64,000 nucleotides of DNA from Kineococcus sp. NBC_00420 (GCF_036021035.1 NZ_CP107930.1:3782001-3846000); one strand, 5' to 3'. Positions 43,352 through 52,135 are shown, counted from the first letter of the stretch. Numbers and translations are program-made. Notes: generated from the letters alone by a model not told the origin.

Positions 43352-43378
43352 TCAGCGTCGACAGGTCTGGTGGGACAC
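43352..43378 (-). CDS. 8-residue leader peptide candidate (VSHQTCRR)
   Basis: A GTG start with AAGGAG 6 nt upstream encodes eight residues, then TGA. It lies downstream of the SAM-IV riboswitch and 130 bp before metN. The stop sits in a small palindrome, GACGCTGAGCGTC. The strong ribosome site makes translation likely. Its Cys codon suggests a sulfur-amino-acid sensor, but this is inference. Confidence 0.45.
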   Translation of the reverse strand: MSHQTCRR

Positions 43379-43421
43379 GTGCGTCTCCTTCAACGTCCTT
43401 ACCCGCGACACCCGCGGGTCG

Positions 43422-43500
43422 GGTCATCACCCGGAGCACCCCACGACGGAAGGAGGGTTGCCGACCAGCGAGCCGGGGCTTCGCGCTGGTACTCATGACC
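43422..43500 (-). ncRNA. SAM-IV riboswitch, metNIQ leader
   Basis: On the minus strand the P1 arms GGTCAT and ATGACC enclose the conserved core: GAGTACCAGCG, AGCCCCGGCTCGCTGG, GGCAACCCTCC and GTGGGGTGCTCCGGGTG, in the order of the actinobacterial SAM-IV aptamer. It binds S-adenosylmethionine and should turn metNIQ off. A 7-bp stem (ACCCGCG/CGCGGGT, 43401-43419) lies just downstream and may be part of the expression platform. Confidence 0.9.
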
Positions 43501-43507
43501 TGATTCG

Positions 43508-43536
43508 ACAGTGACAGCCGAACCGGGGTCCGTCAA
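43508..43536 (-). promoter_or_regulatory. promoter of metNIQ
   Basis: TTGACG as -35 (43531-43536) and CACTGT as -10 (43508-43513) are 17 bp apart on the minus strand. The predicted start of transcription is just before the riboswitch. Confidence 0.6.
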
Positions 43537-43658
43537 GCGGTTCGGGAAGGTACCGGATATCCGCACCCGGCTTCGAAATCGTTCGTGCGCAACGGCTTGC
43601 GCCGGACCCCTCCGGTGCCGGGCCGGCCCGAGTCGCTGCGGGGCCGCCGACGAGGCGT

Positions 43659-43664
43659 TACAGT
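43659..43664 (+). promoter_or_regulatory. -10 element of sfnG
   Basis: TACAGT ends 8 nt before the first base of the SAM-I aptamer, so transcription would begin at the riboswitch. The -35 region is weak. Confidence 0.45.
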
Positions 43665-43672
43665 TCGCAGGA

Positions 43673-43750
43673 CCATCCAGAGCGGCCGAGAGATCTGGCT
43701 CGACGACGCCGCAGCAACCCGAACCCGGGTGCTACCGCCAGGACCGATGG
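43673..43750 (+). ncRNA. SAM-I (S-box) riboswitch, sfnG leader
   Basis: The P1 arms CCATC and GATGG enclose AGAGCGGCCGAGAGATCTGG, GCCGCAGCAACC and GGGTGCTACCGCCAGG, matching the S-box core in order. The 3' arm of P1 (GATGG) runs directly into the AGGAG of the sfnG ribosome site. SAM binding, by closing P1, should therefore hide the ribosome site: translational control. Confidence 0.9.
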
Positions 43751-43762
43751 AGGAGCACCACC

Positions 43763-44908
43763 ATGTCCGTCAACGAGCCGCTGAAGTTCGCCTACTGGGT
43801 CCCGAACGTGTCGGGCGGCCTGGTCGTCTCCACGATCGAGCAGCGCACCAGCCACGACCCGGCCTACAACGTCGCCGTCGCCCAGGCCGCCGAACGCGTC
43901 GGTTTCGAGTACGCCCTGACCCAGGTCCGCTACCTCGCCTCCTACGGGGCGGACGCGCAGCACGAGTCGACGTCGTTCTCCCTCGCCCTGCTGCTGGCGA
44001 CGCAGAAGCTCAAGGTCATCGCCGCGGTGCACCCCTTCTTCTGGCACCCCGGGGTCCTCGCGAAGTTCGCAGCGACCACCCAGGAACTCACCGACAACCG
44101 CCTCGCGCTGAACGTCGTCTCCGGCTGGTTCAAGAACGAGGCGACCCAGCTCGGGGTCACCTGGCACGAGCACGACGACCGCTACCGCCAGTCCGAGGAG
44201 TTCATCGCCCTGCTGCGCGGGGTGTGGACCGAGGACGGTTACAGCCAGCAGGGTGAGTTCTTCAACGCCGAGGACATCACCTTCCGCCCGCAGCCCAAGG
44301 TGCAGCCGGAACTGTTCCAGGGAGGCAACTCGACTGCCGCGCAGGCGATGGCCGGCCGGGTCAGCGACTGGTACTTCATGAACGGCAAGTCGATCGCCGC
44401 CGCCGCCGCCGGGGTGCGCGAGGTCAGCGCCCTCGCCGCCGGCAACGGCCGCTCGGTGCGGTTCGGGCTCAACGGTTTCGCCGTCGTCCGCGACACCCGC
44501 GACGAGGCCGAGGCCGTCCTCGAGGAGATCATCGCCAAGGCCGACCGCACCAAGGTCGAAGGTTTCGGCGCCGCCGTCCAGGAGGCCGGGAACTCCACCA
44601 GGGACGGCAAGGGCATGTGGGCCGACAGCGAGTTCCGCGACCTCGTCCAGTACAACGACGGTTTCCGCACCGGTCTGGTCGGGACGCCCGACGAGGTCGC
44701 CCGCCGCATCCTGGCCTACCGCCTCGTCGGGGTGGACCTGCTGCTGCTCGGCTTCCTGCACGTCAAGGAGGAGGTCGAGGCGTTCGGCGAGCTCGTCATC
44801 CCGAAGGTGCGCGAACTCGAGGCCCGCCTCGTCGCGGGTGAGGACCTGGACCTCGGCGCGGAACTCGACGAGGCCGTCGTCGCGGCGACCACCCCGGTCC
44901 CCGCCTGA
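43763..44908 (+). CDS. sfnG: dimethyl sulfone monooxygenase SfnG
   Basis: A 381-residue flavin-dependent (LLM-class, FMNH2) monooxygenase. FAYWVPNVSGGLVVS at the start, QVRYLASYGAD, ESTSFSLALLLAT, NVVSGWFKNEATQLG, FQGGNSTAAQAMAGRVSDW and VQYNDGFRTGLVGTPDEVA match SfnG closely. It converts dimethyl sulfone to methanesulfinate so that its sulfur can be used. The ATG at 43763 follows GGAGGAG. Longer frames upstream run through the riboswitch and are not real. Placement under a SAM riboswitch and next to a methionine importer fits sulfur starvation. A flavin reductase partner is not in the window. Confidence 0.95.
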   Translation: MSVNEPLKFAYWVPNVSGGLVVSTIEQRTSHDPAYNVAVAQAAERVGFEYALTQVRYLASYGADAQHESTSFSLALLLATQKLKVIAAVHPFFWHPGVLAKFAATTQELTDNRLALNVVSGWFKNEATQLGVTWHEHDDRYRQSEEFIALLRGVWTEDGYSQQGEFFNAEDITFRPQPKVQPELFQGGNSTAAQAMAGRVSDWYFMNGKSIAAAAAGVREVSALAAGNGRSVRFGLNGFAVVRDTRDEAEAVLEEIIAKADRTKVEGFGAAVQEAGNSTRDGKGMWADSEFRDLVQYNDGFRTGLVGTPDEVARRILAYRLVGVDLLLLGFLHVKEEVEAFGELVIPKVRELEARLVAGEDLDLGAELDEAVVAATTPVPA

Positions 44909-44912
44909 CGCT

Positions 44913-44931
44913 GCGCCCCGGAGCCGGGCGC
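44913..44931 (+). terminator. hairpin after sfnG
   Basis: GCGCCCCG and CGGGCGC can pair with one bulge around a 4-nt loop, 4 bp after the sfnG stop. Confidence 0.45.
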
Positions 44932-45054
44932 CTCAGAGCTGCGCCACCAGGAAGGCGGTGATGCCGTCGCTGCGACCACTCGCGGGAGTGGAAGCTCACC
45001 TCGTGCACCGCCGTGGCTGAAGACCACCCAGGCCGTCCGTGACACGCTGGGGCC

Positions 45055-45861
45055 GTGCGGTGCCGACCGGGACTCCTCGCGACCACCGTCGCGGTGCTGG
45101 TGAGCGCGTGTTCCGCGCCGCCTGCGCCCGCACCCGCACCCACCGCGAGCGCGGAGGTCCGAGTGGCGGCCCCCTCGCCGAGCACCCCTGCACCCGTCGT
45201 CGTGCTCGACCCCGGCCACAACGGCGGGAACGCCGCGAACCCCGCAGCGATCGACGCGCTGGTGCCCGCGGGCGGCTTCGAGAAGCCCTGCAACACGACC
45301 GGGACCAGCACCGACGCCGGCTACCCCGAGCACGCCTACGCCTTCGACGTCGCCCTGCGCACCGCCCACCTGCTGCGGGCCCGGGGCGTCACCGTCGTGC
45401 TGACCCGCGACGACGACACCGGCGTCGGGCCCTGCGTCGACGCCCGTGCCGCCATCGCCACCGCCGCCGGTGCGGCGCTCACGGTCTCCATCCACGCCGA
45501 CGGGGCCGCGGCGAGCGCCCGCGGGTTCCACGTCGTCGAGCCCGCGCTCGCCCCCGACGGCGGCAACGCGGCCGTGCTGGCCGCCTCCGACGTCGCGGCG
45601 CGGGACCTGCTCGCGTCCTTCGGGACGGCCACCGGCCTGCCCCGGGCCGACTACCTCGGCGACCTCGTCGAACCGGGGCTGACCCGGCGTTCCGACCTCG
45701 CCGGGCTCAACCTCGCGCGGACGCCGTCGGCGCTGCTGGAGTCGGCCAACATGCGCAACGCCGAGGAGGCCACCCTCGTCTCGGACCCGGACTTCCGGGC
45801 CACCGCAGCCCGGGGAATCGCCGACGGTGTCACGGCCTTCCTTGCTCGCAACGGGTCCTGA
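45055..45861 (+). CDS. N-acetylmuramoyl-L-alanine amidase, Amidase_3, lipoprotein
   Basis: A 268-residue zinc amidase that cuts the peptide from muramic acid in peptidoglycan. The N-terminus is a lipoprotein signal (LLATTVAVLVSACSAPP, Cys near 19) and a Pro/Ala linker. Zn ligands are His in LDPGHNGG (about 51-58), Glu in GGFEKPC and His in VSIHADG; the catalytic Glu is in LLESANMRN. It acts outside the membrane. The GTG has CACGCT 6 nt upstream, so the mRNA may be leaderless. Confidence 0.92.
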   Translation: MRCRPGLLATTVAVLVSACSAPPAPAPAPTASAEVRVAAPSPSTPAPVVVLDPGHNGGNAANPAAIDALVPAGGFEKPCNTTGTSTDAGYPEHAYAFDVALRTAHLLRARGVTVVLTRDDDTGVGPCVDARAAIATAAGAALTVSIHADGAAASARGFHVVEPALAPDGGNAAVLAASDVAARDLLASFGTATGLPRADYLGDLVEPGLTRRSDLAGLNLARTPSALLESANMRNAEEATLVSDPDFRATAARGIADGVTAFLARNGS

Positions 45862-45880
45862 GACCGTTTACCGTTCGGGG

Positions 45881-46426
45881 GTGACCCTCGCACCGACCGC
45901 CGATCTGACCGAACTCGTGGTCCTGCTGACCGAGGACGGCACACCGTGCGGGACCGCGCTGAAGTCCCAGGTCCACCACACCTCGACGCCGCTGCACCTG
46001 GCCTTCTCGTGCTGGCTGCTCGACGACGCCGGGCGCACCCTGCTGACCCGGCGGGCAGCGACGAAGCGCACCTGGCCGGGGGTCTGGACCAACTCCTTCT
46101 GCGGTCACCCCGGTCCGGGGGAGGAGCCCGCGGACGCCGTGGTCCGCCGCTCCGTCCAGGAGCTCGGGATCGAGGTGGAGGGCGTGACGTCGCTGCTGCC
46201 GAGCTTCCGCTACCGCGCGGTCATGGCGGACGGCACCGTCGAGAACGAGGTCTGCCCCGTCTTCACCGCGCGCATCGCCACCGGGTCGGGGGACCTGGTC
46301 CCTGACCCGGACGAGGTCGACGAGTTCCGCTGGGTCCACCTCGACGAGCTCCGCGAGCAGATCGCCGCGGACCCCTCGCCGTTCAGCCCGTGGATGCTGT
46401 GGCAGTGGGAGCAGTTCCCCCGCTGA
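45881..46426 (+). CDS. idi: isopentenyl-diphosphate delta-isomerase, type 1
   Basis: A 181-residue Nudix-fold enzyme interconverting IPP and DMAPP for isoprenoid synthesis. HTSTPLHLAFSCWLLDDAGR (about 31-50), TWPGVWTNSFCGHPGPGE (catalytic Cys in SFCGHP, about 72) and ENEVCPVFTA with the catalytic Glu identify type 1. The GTG at 45881 is chosen because the family length is about 180; TACCGT (45869-45874) is 6 nt upstream, a leaderless pattern. The 3' end overlaps the ATPase gene by 44 bp in antisense. Confidence 0.95.
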   Translation: MTLAPTADLTELVVLLTEDGTPCGTALKSQVHHTSTPLHLAFSCWLLDDAGRTLLTRRAATKRTWPGVWTNSFCGHPGPGEEPADAVVRRSVQELGIEVEGVTSLLPSFRYRAVMADGTVENEVCPVFTARIATGSGDLVPDPDEVDEFRWVHLDELREQIAADPSPFSPWMLWQWEQFPR

Positions 46427-49037
46427 CCTCCGGGTCCAGGCGGATGACGGTCGCCCCCGCGATGGACGTGTGCACCCCCGGGCCGGGGGTGAGCAGCAGG
46501 ACCTGGGTCGAGGGTGCGACCCGTTCGAAGACCACCCCGAGCCGTTGCAGCCGCAGCGGATCGGAGTGGCCGAGGGCGTCGTCGAGGACGACGGGAACCC
46601 CGTCGGCGGGGTCGACGAGCGTCGCGCACGCCAACCGGGTCAGCACGGCGAGCTGTTCGCGCGCACCCGTCGACAACTGCTCGTAGGGGACGGTGCAACC
46701 CTCCAGCGTGCGGTCGAGGATGCGCAGTTCGTCGTCGAGGCCGATGCGGAAGCTCTCGCCGTAGACGGTGCGGCCGAGTTCCTCGAGCCGGTCGGCGAAC
46801 GGTGACACGTAGCGGCGCCGCAACACCCCGCGGTGACGTTCCAGGGTGTCGCGCAGCAACCGGGCCGCGGCCGCCCGCCGGGTGAGGCTCTCGAGTTCCC
46901 CCTCGAGGCGGGCGACGCGGGACTCCGCCTCGTCCCAGACCTCCTGGCGGGCCTCACCGCCCATGACGGAGAGCCGGGCCTCCAGCCGCAGCAGGTCGCT
47001 GGTGAGCACGTCGCGCCGTCCCACCAGGTCGGTGAGCCTGGACTGGACCTGCTGCGCCCGCCGCAGGGTCGCGTCGGCGTCGCGGGCCGCGAGGTCGGCC
47101 TCGAGGTCCGCGACCTCCGCCGCCGTGGTGTCCGCGGCGGTGTCCGCGGCGGTCAGGGCCCGGGCCAGCGCGTCGTCGTCCTGCTCGGCGCGGGACTGCT
47201 CGAGCCGGAGCGCGGCCCCCTCGACCTCGGTGCGGGCGACCTCGAGAGCGGCCGTGCGGGTGGCGAGCTCACCGGCCAGGGCGTCGGCGTGCCGGGCGGC
47301 CGCGGCCGCCGTCGTGGCGGCCTCTCGGGCCGCGCGGCGGCTGCGCAGCGACGTCTCCCGGGTCTCGGCCTCCAGCGTCCGGGCCGCAGCCAGGTCGGGG
47401 ACCTCACCGTCGCCGGTCACCAGGACGGCCGCGAGCCGGTCGACCTCGGCGCGCAGCTCGTCCGCACCGGCCTCCGCGCTCAGCTGGGTCAGGTGCGCGC
47501 GGGCCAGGTCGAGGGCGCTCTGCGCGCTGCGGCGCTCCTCGTGGGCGGCCCGGGCGGCGGCGACGTCCTCGACGCCGACGTCGTCCAGCCGCGCCGCGAG
47601 GTCCCGCTCGGCGCGTTCCAGGTCCTCGGCCAGGGGACCGGTGTCCGCACCGGGCAGCACCCGGACGGCGGCGAAACCCGCGACGTCGATCTCCAGCGGC
47701 CGTGTCGCGGAGAGCTCGGCCACGGTGCCGGCCGGGACGGGGACGCCGTCCACGAGGACCTCGACGGCGGTGGCCTCGACGACGACCCGGGCGGCGACGG
47801 CCTCGGCGCGGGCGCGCAACCCGCCGGCCGTGTCGGCGGCGACCTCGAGAGCGCGCACCGCGGCGGCGTCCACCCGGTGCCGGGCGAGCGCCTCCGTGGC
47901 CGCCCGGACCTCCTCCGCGGCGGTGGTGACGGCGGCGAGCCGCCGGCGCACCTGCCGCAGCGTCGCGCCGTCCTGACTGCGGCGCAGCGTGTCCTGGGCC
48001 GTGTCGGCGGCGTCCTGGGCGTCGTCGGCGGCCTGCGCGGCCTCGGTGGCGGTGCTCACGGCGGTGGTCGCGACCGCCCGGGCGCGCTCGGCCTCCTGGG
48101 TCAGGGTGGCGAGACGGGTGGTCTCCTGCTCGACCGCGAGCGCCCGGGCGTGCACGTCCGCGACCGCACGCGAGCGACGCTCCTGCGCGCCGGCGACCTC
48201 GGCCCGGGCGCGAGCGGTGTGCTCGGCGCGGGTGCGGGCCCCGAGGAGCTTCGAGCGCCGCTCGCCGAGGTCGGCGACGAGCTGCACCAGCGACTCCGCC
48301 TCCGCGGTCGTGGCCTCCACCTCGGTCTGGAGCGTCCGGCGGGCGGCGCTGAGTTCGGCGTGCTCGCGCGAGTCCTCGGCGACGAGGTCGAGGGCTTCCC
48401 GGGCGTGCGTGGCCGCGACGCGCGCCTCGGCGAGTTCGTTCGCGCACGTGCGGTGCCGGGAGGTCGGACGCCCCGTGCTCGTCCAGAACTCCGCGTAGCG
48501 CTCGCCGACGGCGTCGAGCAGGGTCTGCGCCCCGTCCCCGTCGTGGTCCTCGCCGGAACCGGCGGCCGCGTCGAGGGCGGCGGCGAGCGCGGAACTGCCG
48601 CTGAGGCTCGCGTCGAGGGAGGCGCCCTGCAGCATCCGCAGCGCGTCCCAGAGCCGCGTGTCCAGGGTCTCGGTGAGGATGTCGCGGACGCGGCGGTGCG
48701 CGTCGTCCCCCGTCAGCTGCTCCAGCCGCGGGCGGTGGACGGTGAGCGTGGTCGCGGGCCGGCTGTGCCACTGCTTGCGCAGCGTGAAGCGGTAGGGGCC
48801 GGTGCTGATCTCGGCCTCGACGGCGCTCGGGGCGTCGCGGTGCACGGGTTTCACCGCGAGGACGGACGCCTTCTTCGAGGAGTGCTTCTCGGTGAGCAGC
48901 ATGTCGAGCGCCTCGAGCATCGAGGACTTCCCGACCTCGTTCGCGCCCTCGAGGACGACGATCCCGGTGTCGGGCAGGGTCAGCTCGCGGTGCCCGACCC
49001 CGCGGAAGTCGTCGAGCACCAGGCGGTGGAGCCTCAC
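46383..49037 (-). CDS. AAA/SMC-like ATPase of the YhaN/SbcC type
   Basis: An 884-residue ATPase with Rad50-like layout. Walker A is GANEVGKS (31-38), about 500 residues of Ala/Glu/Arg-rich coiled coil follow (about 190-740), then the signature LSTGAREQLAVLTRLA and Walker B VPVVLDDALGHSD near the C-terminus. It pairs with the upstream metallophosphoesterase (4-bp overlap), as YhaO-YhaN or SbcD-SbcC do, and probably processes DNA ends. It is shorter than SbcC (about 1050) and lacks an obvious zinc-hook CxxC. Its 3' end overlaps idi by 44 bp. Confidence 0.85.
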   Translation of the reverse strand: MRLHRLVLDDFRGVGHRELTLPDTGIVVLEGANEVGKSSMLEALDMLLTEKHSSKKASVLAVKPVHRDAPSAVEAEISTGPYRFTLRKQWHSRPATTLTVHRPRLEQLTGDDAHRRVRDILTETLDTRLWDALRMLQGASLDASLSGSSALAAALDAAAGSGEDHDGDGAQTLLDAVGERYAEFWTSTGRPTSRHRTCANELAEARVAATHAREALDLVAEDSREHAELSAARRTLQTEVEATTAEAESLVQLVADLGERRSKLLGARTRAEHTARARAEVAGAQERRSRAVADVHARALAVEQETTRLATLTQEAERARAVATTAVSTATEAAQAADDAQDAADTAQDTLRRSQDGATLRQVRRRLAAVTTAAEEVRAATEALARHRVDAAAVRALEVAADTAGGLRARAEAVAARVVVEATAVEVLVDGVPVPAGTVAELSATRPLEIDVAGFAAVRVLPGADTGPLAEDLERAERDLAARLDDVGVEDVAAARAAHEERRSAQSALDLARAHLTQLSAEAGADELRAEVDRLAAVLVTGDGEVPDLAAARTLEAETRETSLRSRRAAREAATTAAAAARHADALAGELATRTAALEVARTEVEGAALRLEQSRAEQDDDALARALTAADTAADTTAAEVADLEADLAARDADATLRRAQQVQSRLTDLVGRRDVLTSDLLRLEARLSVMGGEARQEVWDEAESRVARLEGELESLTRRAAAARLLRDTLERHRGVLRRRYVSPFADRLEELGRTVYGESFRIGLDDELRILDRTLEGCTVPYEQLSTGAREQLAVLTRLACATLVDPADGVPVVLDDALGHSDPLRLQRLGVVFERVAPSTQVLLLTPGPGVHTSIAGATVIRLDPEVSGGTAPTATASTG

Positions 49038-50227
49038 GCGCGGGTCCCTCCGCCGGCCAGGCGGAACACCAGCGACAGCGCGTCGCGCGCGGCCTCGGCG
49101 TCCGGGCCGTCGCCCTGGGCGAGCGCGGAGAGCTCCGCGACCGCCGCGTCGGCGAACCCGCCGATGCCGAGGTCGGCGAGCTCGTCGGCGTCGGCGCGCA
49201 CGACGAGGTCGCTGTGGCGCTCCCAGTGCTGCACCCCGGCCAGCAGGTCACCCTGCACGGCCAGCAGGTCGTCCAGCGTCGCCTTCGCCCCCACGGTGAG
49301 GGTGCCCGTGAGGCTGAGGGTGACGACGGTGCGGTCCTTGGCGGGCAAAGCCTCCAGCTGCCGGCGCAGGGCCTCGACGTCGTTCGAGGAGTCCAGTTCG
49401 GCGCGGACGTGGGGGAACGCCCAGCGCCCCACCCGGACGGGTTCGACCTTCGGCGGGGAGGCGTCGCCGACCTCGACGACGAGGACGTTGCCCGGGTCGG
49501 TCTCCAGCCGGTCGGTGACCTCCTGGGTGCCCGCGTACCAGACCGCCCCGGACCGTCCGACCTGCGTCGTGGAGTGCCGGTCGCCCAGGGCGACGTAGTG
49601 GATGCGCCCGTCGGCGATCGCCTCCTCGAGGGGGGCCAGCGCGATGCGCGCCGGGTCGTCGCGGTCGGGGGAGAGCTCGTCGACCGCGCCGTGCCCGACG
49701 ACGATGCGCAGGGTGCCGTCGGCGACGAGGCCCTCGGTGGCCTGCGCGAGCAGGTCCCCGGTCGGGTGCTTGGAGGTCCAGGGGGCCGCGACGAGCTCGA
49801 CGCCCGGGCGGACCTCGAGCGGGCCGGCGGTGTCGAGGACGTGCACGCCGGGGGTGTCGCGGACGGCGGGGGAGGCGAGCAGCGAGCTCGCGTCGAGCGG
49901 GTCGTGGTTGCCGGGGAGGAGGTAGACGGGGACCCCGACGTCGCTGAACGCGCGCAGGGCCTCCAGCGTGCGGGACAGGACCCGCGGCCCGACGGCGTTG
50001 GACTCCAGGACGTCACCGCAGACGACGACGAACTCGGCCCCGTGCTCACGGGCCACCTCGGCGATGCGGTGCAGGGCGTCGATGCGGGCGGCGGTGTAGC
50101 GGGGCTGGGCGTCGGCGTCGAGGAAGTGCCGGGTCATGCCCAGCTGCCAGTCCGCGGTGTGCACGAAGCGCACCTCACGCACCGCGCCCACCCTGACCGC
50201 GCTGTCGGAGTTCCCGTTCGACGCCAT
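49034..50227 (-). CDS. metallophosphoesterase, YhaO/SbcD-like DNA exonuclease
   Basis: A 397-residue calcineurin-like phosphoesterase. Motifs are HTADWQLGM (Asp, His), CGDVLESNAVGPR (Asp), LPGNHDPLD (Asn, His), VVGHGAVDE and ALGDRHSTTQV. The last usually reads GHxH; here DRHS stands in that place, so one metal ligand differs. I chose the ATG at 50227 because TACCGT lies 7 nt upstream; a GTG at 50233 overlaps that spacing. It forms an operon with the ATPase and would be the nuclease of the pair. Confidence 0.87.
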   Translation of the reverse strand: MASNGNSDSAVRVGAVREVRFVHTADWQLGMTRHFLDADAQPRYTAARIDALHRIAEVAREHGAEFVVVCGDVLESNAVGPRVLSRTLEALRAFSDVGVPVYLLPGNHDPLDASSLLASPAVRDTPGVHVLDTAGPLEVRPGVELVAAPWTSKHPTGDLLAQATEGLVADGTLRIVVGHGAVDELSPDRDDPARIALAPLEEAIADGRIHYVALGDRHSTTQVGRSGAVWYAGTQEVTDRLETDPGNVLVVEVGDASPPKVEPVRVGRWAFPHVRAELDSSNDVEALRRQLEALPAKDRTVVTLSLTGTLTVGAKATLDDLLAVQGDLLAGVQHWERHSDLVVRADADELADLGIGGFADAAVAELSALAQGDGPDAEAARDALSLVFRLAGGGTRA

Positions 50228-50282
50228 GGGCACGACGGTAGGTCAGGGCTCCGACACGACCCCGCAGACGCGCCGCCACCCC

Positions 50283-50534
50283 TCAGCGGGGGAGGGCGCT
50301 GGCCCGCCAGCTGCCCCGGCCGGGCACCGGCGGCAGGCCGAGCACGTGACGCGGGTCGGCCCAGCGCGAGCGCGGCGCCGGGACCGGGGGAAACCCCTCC
50401 GGTGCGGACGGCTGCGACAACCGCGACGTCAGGACGACGGTCAGCGCCGCGAGTTCCTCCGGCTCTGGGTGGCCGCGCTCGATGCGCAGCGCGGTCAGCA
50501 GTTCCCGGACGGCCTGCGGGTCGTTGTCGGTCAC
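50283..50534 (-). CDS. acyl-CoA carboxylase epsilon subunit
   Basis: An 83-residue protein typical of actinobacterial AccE/PccE: a helical start ([30 protein letters not shown]) and a C-terminal SRWADP...[14 protein letters not shown] tail. It stabilises the carboxyltransferase complex. The GTG at 50534 overlaps the pccB stop by 4 bp. A long frame upstream of this start is noise. Confidence 0.88.
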   Translation of the reverse strand: MTDNDPQAVRELLTALRIERGHPEPEELAALTVVLTSRLSQPSAPEGFPPVPAPRSRWADPRHVLGLPPVPGRGSWRASALPR

Positions 50535-52135
50535 AGCGGGATGTTCCCGTGCTTCTTGGCCGGCAGCGTCGCGCGCTTCGTGGCCAGCGCCCGCAGGGCC
50601 CGGACGACCTGGACCCGCGTCTCGCTCGGTGCGATCACCCCGTCGACGTAGCCGCGTTCGGCGGCGACGTAGGGGTTGGCCAGCTGCAGCTCGTAGTCGT
50701 CGACGAGTTCGCGGCGCTTCGCCTCGACGTCCCCACCGGCCTCCGCGGTCTCCTTCAACGTGCTGCGGTGCAGGATGTTCACCGCCCCCTGGGCGCCCAT
50801 GACGGCGATCTGCGCGCTCGGCCAGGCCAGGCACACGTCGGCGCCCATCTCCTTGCTGCCCATGACGATGTACGCGCCGCCGTAGGCCTTGCGGGTGATG
50901 ACCGTGACCAGCGGGACCGTCGCCTCGGCGTAGGCGTAGAGGAGTTTCGCACCGCGGCGGATGATGCCGTTCCACTCCTGGTCGGTGCCGGGCAGGAAGC
51001 CAGGGACGTCGACGAAGGTGAGGACGGGGACGTTGAACGCGTCGCACAACCGGACGAACCGGGCGGCCTTCTCGGAGGCGTCGATGTCCAGGGTCCCCGC
51101 GAGCTGGGAGGGCTGGTTCGCGACGATGCCGACGGGACGGCCCTCGACCCGGCCGAAACCGGTGAGGACGTTGGGGGCGAAGAGTTCGTGGACCTGGAGG
51201 AACTCGCCGTCGTCGAGGACGGCGGCCAGCACCGCCGTCATGTCGTAGGGCTGGTTGGGGGAGTTCGGGACGATCTCGTCCAGGAACAGGTCCTCCTCGT
51301 CGACCTGCAGGCCGCGGACGTGCTCGGCCGGCAGCAGCGGCGCCTCTGAGAGGTTGTTCGAGGGCAGGAAGGACAGGAGCTCGCGCACGTAGGCGATCGC
51401 GTCGTCCTCGGACTCCGCCAGGTGGTGCGCGACGCCGGAACGGGTCGCGTGGGTGCGCCCGCCGCCGAGCTCCTCGAAGCCGACGTCCTCGCCGGTGACC
51501 GTGCGGATCACGTCCGGGCCGGTCACGAACATGTGCGAGGTCTCCTCGACCATCACGGTGATGTCGGTGAGGGCGGGGGAGTAGACGGCGCCGCCGGCCG
51601 AGGGGCCGAGGATGAGCGAGATCTGCGGGACGACGCCCGAGGCGTGCACGTTGCGGCGGAAGATCCGGGCGTACTGCACGAGGGAGGCGACCCCCTCCTG
51701 GATGCGCGCGCCGCCGCCGTCGTTGATGCCGATGACGGGGCAGCCCGTCGTCGCGGCGAAGTCCTGCAGCTCCGCGATCTTGGCGCCGTGCTCCTCGCCC
51801 AGCGACCCGCCGAAGGCCGTGAAGTCCTGGGCGTAGACGCAGACGGGACGACCGTCGACCGTCGCGTAGCCGGTCACGACCCCGTCGCCGTCGACGTGCT
51901 TGGCCGCCATCCCGAAGGCCGTCGAGCGGCTGCGGACGAAGCCGCCGCGCTCGACGAAGGAGTCCTCGTCCACCAGCGCCGCGATGCGCTCGCGGGCGGT
52001 CTTCTTGCCCCGCGGGTGCTGCTTCGCGGCGGCACGTTCGTCGGCGGCGTGCACGGCCGCGTCGGTCCGGTCGTGCAGCGCCGCGACCTGACCCGCCGTC
52101 GTCCGCAGGTCGTGGGGGGTCTCGAGACTGCTCAC
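50531..52135 (-). CDS. pccB: acyl-CoA carboxylase beta (carboxyltransferase) subunit
   Basis: A 534-residue carboxyltransferase that moves CO2 from biotin to acetyl- or propionyl-CoA, giving malonyl- or methylmalonyl-CoA. [17 protein letters not shown] (about 45-61), [33 protein letters not shown] and the second-half [24 protein letters not shown] show both crotonase-like domains. Exact acyl preference is not determined, so the symbol is tentative. The biotinylated alpha subunit is not in the window. The GTG has TACGCT 8 nt upstream on the minus strand (leaderless pattern). It is divergent from icd. Confidence 0.93.
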   Translation of the reverse strand: MSSLETPHDLRTTAGQVAALHDRTDAAVHAADERAAAKQHPRGKKTARERIAALVDEDSFVERGGFVRSRSTAFGMAAKHVDGDGVVTGYATVDGRPVCVYAQDFTAFGGSLGEEHGAKIAELQDFAATTGCPVIGINDGGGARIQEGVASLVQYARIFRRNVHASGVVPQISLILGPSAGGAVYSPALTDITVMVEETSHMFVTGPDVIRTVTGEDVGFEELGGGRTHATRSGVAHHLAESEDDAIAYVRELLSFLPSNNLSEAPLLPAEHVRGLQVDEEDLFLDEIVPNSPNQPYDMTAVLAAVLDDGEFLQVHELFAPNVLTGFGRVEGRPVGIVANQPSQLAGTLDIDASEKAARFVRLCDAFNVPVLTFVDVPGFLPGTDQEWNGIIRRGAKLLYAYAEATVPLVTVITRKAYGGAYIVMGSKEMGADVCLAWPSAQIAVMGAQGAVNILHRSTLKETAEAGGDVEAKRRELVDDYELQLANPYVAAERGYVDGVIAPSETRVQVVRALRALATKRATLPAKKHGNIPL

